Assembly: GCF_030651185.1 (NCBI RefSeq)
Contig: NZ_JAUSCJ010000041.1
Location: 219,075-283,074 of the forward strand
Reading direction: 5' to 3'
Length of the DNA: 64,000 nucleotides
Source: Phenylobacterium sp.
GTDB lineage: Bacteria > Pseudomonadota > Alphaproteobacteria > Caulobacterales > Caulobacteraceae
Positions 8,226-16,774 of this stretch are shown in pieces (position 1 is the first letter of the stretch; the number at the start of each line of letters is the position of its first letter). The position numbers were made by a program, and so were the translations under genes. The notes under the pieces are model-generated. The model was not told the DNA's origin, did no database searches, and was given only the letters and a program-made list of their open reading frames with translations.

Positions 8226-10016
8226 TCAGACCAGCTCCTCGAAGGCGTCCACCAGCCGCTCCATCTGGGTCATGCCGGCGGTCCAGAAGGCCTTTTCCCG
8301 CGGGTTGAGACCGAAGGGGCGCAGGGCCTCGACATAGGTCCGGGTGCCCCCGGCCGAGAGCAGGTCTTCATAGAGCGGGGCGAAGGCCGCGGGGTCCTCG
8401 CGGCGCTTCTCCATCAGGCCGCGCACCAGCAGATCCCCGAAGGCGTAGGCATAGACGTAGAACGGCGCGTGGGCGAAGTGGCTGACATAGGCCCAGTAGT
8501 GTTCGTAGCCCTTGTTCAGCTTGATGGCCGGCCCCAGGCTCTCGCCCATGGTCTCCAGCCAGATGGCGCCGATCTGCTCGGCGGAAAGCTCGCCCTCGAC
8601 CCGCGCCGCGTGGAACTGGGTTTCAAACCGGTGGAAGGCGATCTGCCGGACCACGGTGTTGATGCCGTCCTCGATCTGGCCGGCCAGCAGGCCCAGCCGC
8701 TCGGCCTTGGAGGCTCCGGCCAGCAGCCGCTCGAACACCAGGCCCTCACCGAAGATCGAGGCGGTCTCGGCGAGCGTCAGGGGCGTGTCGGCCAGCAGGG
8801 TGCCCAGGGGCTGGCACAGGGTCTGGTGGACGGCATGGCCCAGCTCGTGGGCCAGGGTCAGGACGTCGCGGCGCTCGCCCATATAGTTCATGAAGACGTA
8901 GGGGTGGCGGTCGGCGGTCACCGGATGGCTGAAGGCGCCCGACTGCTTGCCGGCCCGGGGGCGGGCGTCGATCCAGGGCTGGTCGAAGAAGGTCTTGGCG
9001 GTGTCGGCGAACTTGGGCGCCAGGTCGGAGAAGCTCTCCAGCACCATGCCCTGGGCCTGTTTCCAGTCATAGGCCCGCGGCTTGGCCGTATCGAGGGGCG
9101 CGTTGCGGTCCCAGTAGTCCAGCGTCTTGCGGCCCATCAGCTTGGCCTTCAGCGCGTAGTAGCGGTGGCTGACCCGCGGATAGGCCTCCACCACCGCGGC
9201 CTCCAGGGCCTCGACGGCGTCGGCGTCCACCTCATTGGCGATGTGGCGGCTGGCGGCCGGGGTCGGATATTTCCGCCAGCGGTCCTCCACCTGTTTCTCG
9301 AAGGCGAGCGTGTTCATGGACAGCGCCAGCTCGGGCGTGCGCTCCTCCAGGGCCTTGGCCAACCCTTGCGCGGCCGCCTTGCGCCGCGCCACGTCGGGGT
9401 CCGACAGGCGGTTCAAGACCTCGGGCAGGCTCAGGCTCTCCTTGCCCACCTTGGCGGTCAGCCGGGCCAGGCTCTCGTCATACAGCCGCACCCAGTTGGC
9501 CACCGCCGGCGAACGGTCGATCAGCAGACGCTCCAGGTCGGGCGACAGCTCGTGCGGCCGCGACAGCCGCACGCGGCGCATCCAGGAGCGCCAACGGGCG
9601 GCCGGCGGATGGGCCTTGAAGGCCATCTCGATCTCGTTGTCCTCGAGCTGGTTGAGCTCCAGGGTGAAGAACAGGCTCTCGGCCCCGATCTGCGAGGACC
9701 GTGTGCGCAGGTCGCCCTCGAACTTGGCCCAGGCCGGGTCGTCCTTGGCCACCGAACTGGCCAGGCCCGCATAGGCGCCCACGGCCCACAGCCCGTTCAC
9801 CGCGCTCTCATAGAGCCCGATCCCATGGTCCAGCAGCTCGCCCAGGTGCAGCGGATCGGAGCGCAATTGCACGAACCGGCCCTTCAGCTTGACCAGCTCA
9901 TCATTGGCCGCCTTGGCCGCCACCAGGTCGGCCTCGATCTTCGGGTCGCCGCGCCCGGCATAGAGGTCGGAGAGCTGCCACTCGGGCAGGGCGTCAAGTT
10001 TCACGGGCGCGTTCAT
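8226..10016 (-). CDS. M3 family oligoendopeptidase F (zinc peptidase)
   Basis: The 596-residue protein is a cytoplasmic oligopeptidase of the PepF group. The zinc motif HELGH lies at about 390-394, and the downstream Glu ligand falls in LAETASIFGE. The N-terminal half is all helical, as expected for the peptide-enclosing channel of M3 enzymes. An in-frame TTG six bases upstream is possible, but the ATG is preferred. The role is probably degradation of small peptides from protein turnover. No operon partner is evident apart from the PAP2 gene that follows at 31 bp. Confidence 0.93.
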   Translation of the reverse strand: MNAPVKLDALPEWQLSDLYAGRGDPKIEADLVAAKAANDELVKLKGRFVQLRSDPLHLGELLDHGIGLYESAVNGLWAVGAYAGLASSVAKDDPAWAKFEGDLRTRSSQIGAESLFFTLELNQLEDNEIEMAFKAHPPAARWRSWMRRVRLSRPHELSPDLERLLIDRSPAVANWVRLYDESLARLTAKVGKESLSLPEVLNRLSDPDVARRKAAAQGLAKALEERTPELALSMNTLAFEKQVEDRWRKYPTPAASRHIANEVDADAVEALEAAVVEAYPRVSHRYYALKAKLMGRKTLDYWDRNAPLDTAKPRAYDWKQAQGMVLESFSDLAPKFADTAKTFFDQPWIDARPRAGKQSGAFSHPVTADRHPYVFMNYMGERRDVLTLAHELGHAVHQTLCQPLGTLLADTPLTLAETASIFGEGLVFERLLAGASKAERLGLLAGQIEDGINTVVRQIAFHRFETQFHAARVEGELSAEQIGAIWLETMGESLGPAIKLNKGYEHYWAYVSHFAHAPFYVYAYAFGDLLVRGLMEKRREDPAAFAPLYEDLLSAGGTRTYVEALRPFGLNPREKAFWTAGMTQMERLVDAFEELV

Positions 10017-10049
10017 GGGCAAGGGTTTAGCGCGGGGGGTGAGGCGGGA

Positions 10050-10451
10050 CTAGGGCGCCCGAACCGGATGGCCCTCGAACTGCTTGGCGCCGTCGCAGAT
10101 CTCGTACCAGGCGGGCTTCTCGGCGACGAACTCATGGAAGCGGTTGCTGACGCCGGGGTCGCTGTCCAGGCAGTTGGCGGCGATGGGGAAGGAGTCCGCG
10201 GGCGAGAGCGGCTCGCCCAGGGCCGTGCCGCAGCGGCGGCAGAAGCAGCGGGAAAACTGGTAGGGCGGGTCGGGCGCGTAGACCGCCACCATGTCTTCGC
10301 CCGCCACCCAGTGGAACGACGCTCGGTCGACAAAGACGAATGTGCTGAGCCCCACCTTGCGGCACCGCGTGCAGTGGCAGGTTCCCATCATGGTGGGCGG
10401 AGCGGTCAGTTCGAACCGCACCGCGCCACAGCAGCAGCTTCCCTGGATCAT
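10050..10451 (-). CDS. GFA/CENP-V fold zinc protein
   Basis: The 133-residue protein has the Cys pattern of the GFA family (glutathione-dependent formaldehyde-activating enzyme-like): CCCG near the N-terminus, CHCTRC at about 25-30 and a later CRRCG. These bind zinc in a beta-sandwich fold. The family was named after Gfa of Paracoccus, which speeds the reaction of glutathione with formaldehyde, but that role is not secure for most members, so the function here is open. It lies upstream of the M3 peptidase gene on the same strand. Confidence 0.88.
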   Translation of the reverse strand: MIQGSCCCGAVRFELTAPPTMMGTCHCTRCRKVGLSTFVFVDRASFHWVAGEDMVAVYAPDPPYQFSRCFCRRCGTALGEPLSPADSFPIAANCLDSDPGVSNRFHEFVAEKPAWYEICDGAKQFEGHPVRAP

Positions 10452-10605
10452 GGTCGTCTCCCTCGTCCTCGCTGTTCTCCCACAGGCTGCTGACAGGGTG
10501 CGTCAGTAGGGGCGCCTTTGCTGTCCAATGCCCTGGAGGACCAGCTCCAGACCTTCCGCGAGAACGAACCCGCCTCGGCTTAACGCCACAGCCCCCTCCT
10601 GCGGT

Positions 10606-10730
10606 CGTCATGGCCGGGCTTGTCCCGGCCACCCATGATCTCCGTTGTTCAGCAAGCATCCCCGGCATTGGCCCCACAGCCTGCGGCAAGTCGGAGATCA
10701 TGGGTCCCCGGGACAAGCCCGGGGATGACG
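10606..10730. repeat. Long palindromic intergenic repeat
   Basis: Two arms of 39 bases (10606-10644 and 10692-10730) pair at 35 of 39 positions. Each arm also folds on itself: GGCCGGGCTTGTCCCGGCC in the left arm and CCCCGGGACAAGCCCGGGG in the right. The four positions that differ between arms are changed in pairs that keep each mini-hairpin intact, a sign of selection for RNA or DNA secondary structure. It fills most of the 293-bp gap between two minus-strand genes and belongs to the class of dispersed palindromic elements common in this bacterial group. Confidence 0.8.
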
Positions 10731-10744
10731 ACGGGGTTGGGAGG

Positions 10745-11320
10745 TTAGCGCGAGAGTCGGGTATAGGCGGCCATCGCCGCGGCGCGGGCCGGTGAGATTT
10801 CGGGCTCCGCGGGCGGCACGGGCGACGCGGCCCCAGCCAGATGCGCACGGGCTTCGGGCGACAGGCTGACGCTGTCGGTCTTGCGAGGCTGGGCGGCGTC
10901 GAGGTCGGCCTGCAGGCGCTGGCGGTATTCGGCCGGAGAGCCATAGGAGGGCGCGCCGGCGCTATCGACCTGCAGACCCGCGACGATCTTCTGGTCGTCG
11001 GCCGACAGCCCGTCGAAGGCGCCGAGCAGCTTGGCCTGCGGCTCGGGCGGGACGGCGTGCGGCCCGGCCCAGGCGGCGCGGGTGAAGGCGTTGAGGGTCG
11101 ACTGCACCCGCTGGCCGAAGGGGGATTCGGTGAGCGCCTTGGCCAGGCCCAGCCGCTCGCCCGCGGGCGCCGCGCGCCAGCGGCTGGCCAGGTCCTGATA
11201 GGCGCCGAGCTGCTGGTCGAGGCTCTGCGCGCCGCTGCGGTCGTGCAGCACCAGGGCCGCGGCGGCGACCGAGTCGGGCAGGGCGGGCGACGGGCCCGCC
11301 AGGGTGCTGGCGATCTGCAT
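10745..11320 (-). CDS. Hypothetical protein, 191 residues
   Basis: I do not recognise the family. The protein is Ala/Pro-rich at its C-terminus (VPPAEPEISPARAAAMAAY), with a helical central part (about 30-110). There is no signal peptide, membrane segment or obvious catalytic motif. A stretch of the kind SVSLSPEARAHLAG near residue 155 resembles the low-complexity linkers found in flagellar and cell-surface proteins of this group, but this is weak. Third-position GC is high and consistent with its neighbours, which supports coding. It ends just beside the palindromic repeat. Confidence 0.65.
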   Translation of the reverse strand: MQIASTLAGPSPALPDSVAAAALVLHDRSGAQSLDQQLGAYQDLASRWRAAPAGERLGLAKALTESPFGQRVQSTLNAFTRAAWAGPHAVPPEPQAKLLGAFDGLSADDQKIVAGLQVDSAGAPSYGSPAEYRQRLQADLDAAQPRKTDSVSLSPEARAHLAGAASPVPPAEPEISPARAAAMAAYTRLSR

Positions 11321-11412
11321 GGCGCCTTCGCAATGCCCCGCCCGCGCTGAATTCCGCGTGAAGGAACGCCCCTAAGAGCGCGTTAGGCATGGGCCGCCAG
11401 GGCGTGCAGGCT

Positions 11413-11445
11413 GGCGCGGGACCGCAGCCATGGCGATCCCGCGCC
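11413..11445 (-). terminator. Hairpin downstream of the PQQ dehydrogenase gene
   Basis: A perfect 9-bp stem (GGCGCGGGA with TCCCGCGCC) with a 15-base loop sits 8 bp beyond the stop of the dehydrogenase gene. No T-run follows on the minus strand, so termination would be weak or Rho-assisted. Confidence 0.45.
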
Positions 11446-11453
11446 CTGGGGGT

Positions 11454-13568
11454 TTATCTGGCCCCCTGCACCTTGGCCGGCGCGGCGCCGGCCTGGGCGT
11501 TGCGGGCCTCCAGGATGACGTAGGCGCGGATGTCCTCGGCGTCCTTGGGGCTCAGGAAGCGGGCGAAGCTGGCCATCCCCCGGTCCTTCAGGGCGCCGTC
11601 GATCACCACCGACTTCCAGCTCTCGGCGGCCAGCAGCATCTGCGACTTCTTCAGGTCGGGCAGGTAGGCGCCCGAGGCGCTGGGGCCGTGGCAGACTTGG
11701 CAGTTGTTGTGGAAGAGGGCGAAGCCCGCCTTCGCGTCGCCAGCCGAGCTGACGGCGGTGAGGTCGAGATCAGGGACCACCGGGATGTCGTAGGGCTTGG
11801 CCTGGACCTTGCCGCCCAGCTTGAAGACCATCAGCCGCCCCGCCAGCCGCGGCCGCTCGCGCAGCACCGCCGAGGCCGAGACCGGCGCGCCGCCGCCGTA
11901 GCCCACCATCAGGGCCACATACTGCTCGCCATCGATCTCATAGGTGGAGGGCGCCGCGACGACGCCGTTCTCGGTCTTGTAGCTCCACAGCTTCTTGCCG
12001 GTGGCGGCGTCATAGGCGACGAACTCGCCCAGACCGTCGCCCTGGAAGACCAGGCCCCCCGCCGTCGACATGATGCCTCCGTTCCAGAAATAGGGATGCT
12101 GCACCGTCCAGCGGGCCTTCTGGGCCACCGGGTCCCAGGCGATCAGCTGGCCCTTGAACATCGACTTCAGGCCGGCCAGCGCCGCCTTGTCCGACGGGAA
12201 GGCGTTGGCCAGGAAGTCTGTGCCCAGGTTCCAGGCGCCCTGGCGGTGCTGGTAGTTGGTCTCGTTGGTGTAGGCGAAGGGGTCGAGCTGGGCGGGGATA
12301 TAGACCAGGCCGGCCTGCGGGCTGTAGCTCATCGGGTGCCAGTTATGGCCGCCCAGGGGCCCGGGGAACTGCAGGGCCGGCGCCTTCTGATAGCGCGCGC
12401 CGGGGGTCTCGACGGGGCGGCCGGTCTTGAGGTCCACCTCGGTGGCCCAGGTGATCGGCACATAGGGCTTGGCGGAGATCAGCTTTCCGTCGGCGCGGTC
12501 CAGCACGTAGAAGAAGCCGTTCTTCGGCGCCTGCATGATCACCTTGCGCGGCGCGCCGCCGACGGTGAGGTCGGCCAGGATCAAGTGCTGGGTGGCGGTG
12601 TAGTCCCAGCTCTCGCCGGGCGTCGTCTGGTAGTGCCAGACATAGTCCCCGGTGTCGGGCTTGAGCGCCAGGATCGAGGACAGGAAGAGGTTGTCGCCCT
12701 TGTCGTCCGACCGCTTGACCCGGTTCCAGGGCGAGCCGTTGCCGACCCCGACATAGAGGATGTCCAGGTCGGGGTCATAGGCCATGGAATCCCAGACCGT
12801 GCCGCCGCCGCCGGTGGCCTTCCAGCCGTCGCCGAACCAGGTGGCCCCGGCCTTCTCCTTCATGATCTTGTCGCTGGCCGCGCCATCGGGCTGACCCTTG
12901 GCGTTGGGGGTGGTGTAGAAGCGCCAGGCCATTTTCCCCGTCTCGGCATCGTAGGCCGAGAGGTAGCCGCGCACGCCGTACTCGGCCCCGCCGTTGCCGA
13001 TCATCACCTTGTCCTTGATGATCCGAGGGGCGCCGGTGATCGTGTAGGGCTGCGAATTGTCGGTGGTCTGGGTGCTCCAGACCGGCTTGCCGGTGGCCGC
13101 GTCCAGGGCGATCAGGCGGCCGTCGAGAGTGCCGAAATAGACCCGGCCCTTCCAGACCGCGACACCCCGGTTGACCACGTCGCAGCAAGCGTCGAAGCCC
13201 TTGGACCCGTCCACCTTGGGATCGAAGGCCCACTTCGGCTTCCCGGTCTTGGCGTCGAAGGCATAGACCTTGGACCAGGCGGTCGTGGTGTACATGACCC
13301 CGTCCACCACCACCGGCGTCGCCTCCTGGCCACGGTCGGTGTCGAACTCGTGGTACCAGGCCAGGCCGAGCGTCCCGACGTTCTTGGTGTCGATCCTGGT
13401 GAGCGGGCTGAAGCGCTGCTCGTCATAGGTCCGGCCGATGGACATCCAGTCGCCGTTGCTCGACGCCGCGGTCAGACGCTTGGCGTCCACATTGCCCGGC
13501 TTGCTCTGCCCGCAGGCGGCGACGGTGGCGGCGAACGCCAGGATGATGGCGAGCTTGGAAAGCTTCAT
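11454..13568 (-). CDS. PQQ- and haem c-dependent alcohol dehydrogenase (quinohaemoprotein)
   Basis: The 704-residue periplasmic enzyme has a lipoprotein-like signal (VAAC with Cys19), an eight-bladed propeller of Trp-docking repeats, the vicinal Cys pair Cys128-Cys129 that contacts PQQ, and a C-terminal cytochrome c domain with CQVCH at about 623-627. Type II quinohaemoprotein dehydrogenases oxidise primary or secondary alcohols and pass electrons via haem to the respiratory chain. No PQQ synthesis gene or separate cytochrome lies nearby. The start fits the signal peptide and is preceded by GGGAGGACATC. A palindrome lies 55-72 bp upstream of the start codon. Confidence 0.93.
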   Translation of the reverse strand: MKLSKLAIILAFAATVAACGQSKPGNVDAKRLTAASSNGDWMSIGRTYDEQRFSPLTRIDTKNVGTLGLAWYHEFDTDRGQEATPVVVDGVMYTTTAWSKVYAFDAKTGKPKWAFDPKVDGSKGFDACCDVVNRGVAVWKGRVYFGTLDGRLIALDAATGKPVWSTQTTDNSQPYTITGAPRIIKDKVMIGNGGAEYGVRGYLSAYDAETGKMAWRFYTTPNAKGQPDGAASDKIMKEKAGATWFGDGWKATGGGGTVWDSMAYDPDLDILYVGVGNGSPWNRVKRSDDKGDNLFLSSILALKPDTGDYVWHYQTTPGESWDYTATQHLILADLTVGGAPRKVIMQAPKNGFFYVLDRADGKLISAKPYVPITWATEVDLKTGRPVETPGARYQKAPALQFPGPLGGHNWHPMSYSPQAGLVYIPAQLDPFAYTNETNYQHRQGAWNLGTDFLANAFPSDKAALAGLKSMFKGQLIAWDPVAQKARWTVQHPYFWNGGIMSTAGGLVFQGDGLGEFVAYDAATGKKLWSYKTENGVVAAPSTYEIDGEQYVALMVGYGGGAPVSASAVLRERPRLAGRLMVFKLGGKVQAKPYDIPVVPDLDLTAVSSAGDAKAGFALFHNNCQVCHGPSASGAYLPDLKKSQMLLAAESWKSVVIDGALKDRGMASFARFLSPKDAEDIRAYVILEARNAQAGAAPAKVQGAR

Positions 13569-13622
13569 GATGTCCTCCCGACCGTGTCTTCCGGCCCTGG
13601 CGTCACTATGCGCGTGGTGTTT

Positions 13623-13640
13623 GTCACCGCAACCGGTGAC
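13623..13640. promoter_or_regulatory. Inverted repeat upstream of the PQQ dehydrogenase gene
   Basis: GTCACCG and CGGTGAC form a perfect 7-bp inverted repeat around CAAC. It lies in the 229-bp divergent gap between the dehydrogenase and the sigma-54 activator gene, in a place suitable for an operator. The regulator is unknown. Confidence 0.45.
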
Positions 13641-13797
13641 GTGACGTCAGATCGATTCCCCCGCCGCCCGAAAAGCCCCGCCGTTAACCCCCGACTCAGG
13701 ACTCCGAAACGCGTCCTTTACCCAAGGCCTGTATCAATCCGGGTCAACAAGAGGCCTCGTCCATGTGGCGGCGCCCGGTTCTGGTGGGTGTTTTCAA

Positions 13798-15294
13798 ATG
13801 ACCAAGACGGTCCTAGTCGTCGATGACGACCCGACACAGCGCAGGCTGATCCAGGCGGTCCTGGAGCGGGAGGGCTTTGTCGCGGTCCACGCCGAGAACG
13901 GCGACCAGGCGATCGCCCGGCTGCAGTCGGGGGCCGCGACCGACCTGGTGCTGCTGGACCTGGTGATGCCCGGCATCACCGGCCAGGATACGTTGAAAGA
14001 GATGCGGGCCCGGGGTCACAACCAGCCCGTCATCGTCATTACGGCGACCGGCGGCATCGACACCGTGGTGGCCGCCATGCAGGCCGGCGCCTGCGACTTC
14101 TTCGTCAAGCCCGCCTCGCCGGAACGGATCATCGTCTCGATCCGCAACGCCCTGAATCTGGGCTCGCTGAAGAGCGAGGTCGAGCGGCTGAAGAAGCACG
14201 CCACCGGCCGCGCCAGCTTCGCCGACATGGTGGGCAATTCGCCGGCCATGACCATGGTCAAACGGCTGGGCGAACGGGCGGCGAAGTCCTCCATTCCCAT
14301 CCTGATCACCGGCGAGAGCGGGGTCGGCAAGGAAGGGCTCGCGCGCGCCGTGCACGGGTCATCCGACCGCGCCGGCAAGCCCATCGTGGCGGTGAACTGC
14401 GGAGCCATCCCGGAGAACCTGATCGAGAGCATCCTGTTCGGTCACGAGAAGGGCAGTTTCACCGGCGCCACCGACAAGCACCTGGGCAAGTTCCAGGAGG
14501 CCAATGGCGGCACCCTGTTCCTGGACGAGGTGGGCGAGCTTCCCCTCGACATGCAGGTCAAGCTGCTGCGGGTGCTGCAGGAGGGCGAGGTCGACGCCAT
14601 CGGCTCCAAGCGCTCGCTGAAGGTCGATGTCCGCATCGTCTCGGCCACCAACCGCGATCCCGCCCAGGCGGTGAAGGACGGCCAGTTCCGCGAGGACCTG
14701 TTCTACCGGCTGAACGTCTTCCCCATCGAGGCCCCGGCCCTGCGCGAGCGTCGCGAGGACATCCCGGCCCTGGTGGAGCACTTCATCCGCCGCTTCAATA
14801 TCGAGGAGGGCAAGTCGGTCACCGGCGCCTCGGCCGAGACCCTGGCCTTCCTGACGGCCTTCGACTGGCCGGGCAATGTCCGCCAGCTGGAGAACGCGGT
14901 CTATCGCGCCATCGTCCTGGCCGACGCCCCCTACCTGCAGCCCTACGACTTCCCGGCCATCTCGGGCGTCGCCGCGCCGCCGCCGGAAGCGGTGTCGCCG
15001 GCCGCGCTGATGGCCGCCCCGCCGACCCTGCCCACCGCCCAGCAGCTGATGGCCGAGATGCCGACGGACGCGCCGGTGCGCATCCTCGACGGCCGCGGCC
15101 ACCTGCGCACCCTGGAGGAGATCGAGCGCGACCTCATCCAGCTGGCCATCGAGATCTATGCCGGCCACATGAGCGAGGTGGCCCGCCGCCTCGGCATCGG
15201 CCGCTCGACCCTCTACCGCAAGGTCCGCGAACAGGGCCTGGAGGGGATTCTGGACAAGGGCGAGGGCGATGATTCTGCCACCGCAGCCGCGTGA
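13798..15294 (+). CDS. tacA: Sigma-54-dependent NtrC-type response regulator, TacA candidate
   Basis: The 498 residues show a receiver domain (about 1-120, phospho-acceptor Asp54 in LLDLVMPG, Lys in FFVKP), an AAA+ domain (about 145-385) with Walker A GESGVGKEG, GSFTGA in place of the usual GAFTGA, Walker B LFLDEVGE, and a C-terminal Fis-like helix-turn-helix (EVARRLGIGRSTLYRKV). It activates sigma-54 promoters when phosphorylated. No kinase gene is adjacent, so it is a lone regulator. TacA, the ShkA-ShpA-driven regulator of stalk and polar genes in Caulobacter, fits by elimination (NtrC and NtrX usually sit beside kinases) and by nearness to gapR, as I recall for Caulobacter. The name is inference. 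An in-frame ATG 33 bp upstream is less likely. Confidence 0.9.
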   Translation: MTKTVLVVDDDPTQRRLIQAVLEREGFVAVHAENGDQAIARLQSGAATDLVLLDLVMPGITGQDTLKEMRARGHNQPVIVITATGGIDTVVAAMQAGACDFFVKPASPERIIVSIRNALNLGSLKSEVERLKKHATGRASFADMVGNSPAMTMVKRLGERAAKSSIPILITGESGVGKEGLARAVHGSSDRAGKPIVAVNCGAIPENLIESILFGHEKGSFTGATDKHLGKFQEANGGTLFLDEVGELPLDMQVKLLRVLQEGEVDAIGSKRSLKVDVRIVSATNRDPAQAVKDGQFREDLFYRLNVFPIEAPALRERREDIPALVEHFIRRFNIEEGKSVTGASAETLAFLTAFDWPGNVRQLENAVYRAIVLADAPYLQPYDFPAISGVAAPPPEAVSPAALMAAPPTLPTAQQLMAEMPTDAPVRILDGRGHLRTLEEIERDLIQLAIEIYAGHMSEVARRLGIGRSTLYRKVREQGLEGILDKGEGDDSATAAA

Positions 15295-15370
15295 ACTCCG
15301 CGAGCTGATGCGCGCCGCCAAGATCGCGGCGCGGCGAGTTGCGACACTGGCGGCGGCCAAGCCGCTTTAG

Positions 15371-15528
15371 ATCCTCCCCCAGCGCGCCAGCGCGATTGGG
15401 GGGGAGGTGGCGCGGACCGCAGGTCCGTGACGGAGGGGGATCGACGTAGTCGAAACCTGCCGCCCACAAACAAGAGTCAAAGTCCCCCTCAGGCGCTTCG
15501 CGCCAGCTCCCCCAGAGGGGGCGCATCT
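15371..15528. repeat. Intergenic palindromic repeat cluster
   Basis: The 242-bp convergent gap holds nested palindromes: CCTCCCCC pairing with GGGGGAGG, GGACC-GCA-GGTCC, GGCGC-TTC-GCGCC, and CTCCCCCAGAGGGGG. The two ends are related in inverted orientation (a run of C at one end, of G at the other). This pattern is typical of dispersed non-coding repeats in Caulobacteraceae; it may also serve to end transcription from both sides. Confidence 0.65.
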
Positions 15529-15536
15529 ATTGGACC

Positions 15537-15917
15537 CTAGTGGCCGCCCTCGACCCAGGGCAGGCCGGCGTCCCGGAACGCCTCGGCCAGGGCGGCTTCC
15601 AGCTCCTTGGCCTCCCAGCGCCGCAGCGGGTTGAGGTGCTCCACCACGTCGGGGAGCAGGCGCACGCCGAAGCGGGTCACGTGGCGGCTCGCCTTGTAGC
15701 CGGTCTTGTGCTGGTCAAAGCGGAGGTCGGGATCGCGGGAGGTCTCGCCGACATAAAACCCCCAGGGCGGAGACCGGCGGCGGTCCTCCAGCAGCGCCAC
15801 ATAGAGGGCGTGCCTGGCCCGCCCCTGCCGGTGGGTCACAGCCTTCAGGGTCAGGGCCGCGCGGCGCGCCCGGGCCACCAGGGCCGGCAGGGAGTCCTCG
15901 TCGATCACCGACGTCAT
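15537..15917 (-). CDS. GIY-YIG nuclease-like protein
   Basis: The 126-residue protein has the layout of a compact GIY-YIG domain: ALYVALL (37-43) takes the place of the GIY strand, GFYVGET (53-59) that of YIG, followed by RFDQH (66-70) with the conserved Arg and His-containing helix and an acidic helix EAKELEAALAE (about 102-112) that could hold the metal-binding Glu. Such domains cut DNA in repair, mobile elements or restriction. Its start overlaps the stop of the preceding gene by 4 bp and it is the last gene of a unit headed by gapR. The motif changes from canonical GIY/YIG leave activity uncertain. Confidence 0.72.
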   Translation of the reverse strand: MTSVIDEDSLPALVARARRAALTLKAVTHRQGRARHALYVALLEDRRRSPPWGFYVGETSRDPDLRFDQHKTGYKASRHVTRFGVRLLPDVVEHLNPLRRWEAKELEAALAEAFRDAGLPWVEGGH

Positions 15918-16240
15918 TCAGCTTCGGGTTCAGGCTTGCCGCGCCGCTTGAAGCCGCCGCCGCGCTTGGGCGGGAATCGGGGCTCGCCCTTGGCCTTGGC
16001 GACGATCTCTTTCAGCTTGATGTGCTGCATCACCGAGAAGGCCTCGCCCGCGCCGCCCTTTTCGGGATCGGCGAAGGCGCGGCCGTAGGTTTTCACCCGC
16101 TCGGTGACGGACTCCAGGAATTCGCCCTCCCAGTCGGAGAGCTTGACGCCCGCCTTGTCGGCCGCGCGCTGGGCGCGGCGCAAAGCGTTCAGCGCGGCCC
16201 GCTGGGCCTGCGCCTTCCGATCTGGCGGGCTGTTCTTCAA
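15914..16240 (-). CDS. Small basic hypothetical protein between gapR and the GIY-YIG gene
   Basis: I do not recognise the family. The 108 residues are helical and rich in Arg, Lys and Ala ([18 protein letters not shown]), with a central conserved-looking stretch ([19 protein letters not shown]) and a Lys/Arg/Gly tail that could touch nucleic acid. It shares 4-bp overlaps with both neighbours, so all three are likely translated from one message. A nucleic-acid role is suggested only by charge and context. Confidence 0.75.
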   Translation of the reverse strand: MKNSPPDRKAQAQRAALNALRRAQRAADKAGVKLSDWEGEFLESVTERVKTYGRAFADPEKGGAGEAFSVMQHIKLKEIVAKAKGEPRFPPKRGGGFKRRGKPEPEAE

Positions 16241-16503
16241 ATCACTCCGAGCGCGGAGAGGTATAGATCCAGGATGGCGTCTTCTTCCTGACGCTTGGCG
16301 GCGTCCTGTTTGCGGATGCGGATCACCTTGCGCAGTATCTTGACGTCGAAGCCGTTGCCCTTGGCCTCGGCGAAGACCTCCTTGATCTGCTCGGCGATCT
16401 CCGACTTCTCCTGCTCGAGGCGCTCGATGCGCTCGATGATGCTCTTCAGCTGGCCCTGGGCCGTCTGGTTCAGGATGTCGGCGTGGGAAGCGTCGTCGGC
16501 CAT
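16237..16503 (-). CDS. gapR: GapR, DUF2312 chromosome-structuring protein
   Basis: The 88-residue protein matches the DUF2312 family closely in my recall, with signature pieces [29 protein letters not shown] and a basic segment [14 protein letters not shown], ending [12 protein letters not shown]. GapR of Caulobacter is an essential small nucleoid protein that forms a dimer of dimers around overtwisted AT-rich DNA ahead of forks and polymerases and stimulates topoisomerases. The ATG chosen gives the usual family length; the longer frame upstream has unrelated composition. It overlaps the following gene by 4 bp (ATGA-type junction), so it heads a three-gene unit. Confidence 0.95.
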   Translation of the reverse strand: MADDASHADILNQTAQGQLKSIIERIERLEQEKSEIAEQIKEVFAEAKGNGFDVKILRKVIRIRKQDAAKRQEEDAILDLYLSALGVI

Positions 16504-16624
16504 GGGAGCTCGCGTATGGGAGGCGGGAAAGCGGCGGACACTAGCGTTGCGCCTGCCCCCTGTCATCCGCTCTGAACCTTCACCGGGGCGATCCGTTGAG
16601 GCGGAACGCCGCGGAGTTCCCCCA

Positions 16625-16774
16625 ATGACCACATCCCCCAAGCGCCCGAGCCAGGCCGGGGCCGAGGCCGCCGTCCGCACCCTCATCGAATGGGCTAGCC
16701 TGCAAACCCATCACGTCGTCCCGGCCGCAGCGAAGCGGAGAGCCGGGATCCAGGAGCCCAGCCCAGTCACCTAG
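16625..16774 (+). pseudogene. folE: Probable 5' fragment of folE (GTP cyclohydrolase I), cut off at a repeat
   Basis: The 49-codon frame starts ATGACC and encodes a segment [18 protein letters not shown] that resembles the N-terminal helix of alphaproteobacterial FolE (pattern RP..EAE.AVRTL..WAG). After residue about 28 the similarity stops exactly where a palindromic repeat begins, and the frame ends within the repeat. The expected continuation (DP.REGL.DTP) is not found in any frame downstream. I read this as the remnant of a folE copy disrupted by the repeat or by a rearrangement at it. The match rests on about 20 residues, so it is moderate evidence. Confidence 0.5.

Noticed and set aside
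8469..10493. 674-codon plus-strand frame over the M3 peptidase
   Set aside because: Gly/Leu/Gln-rich shadow of the real minus-strand gene.
11430..13826. 798-codon plus-strand frame over the PQQ dehydrogenase
   Set aside because: It is an antisense shadow caused by high third-position GC; it has no recognisable motif, while the minus strand has a full enzyme.
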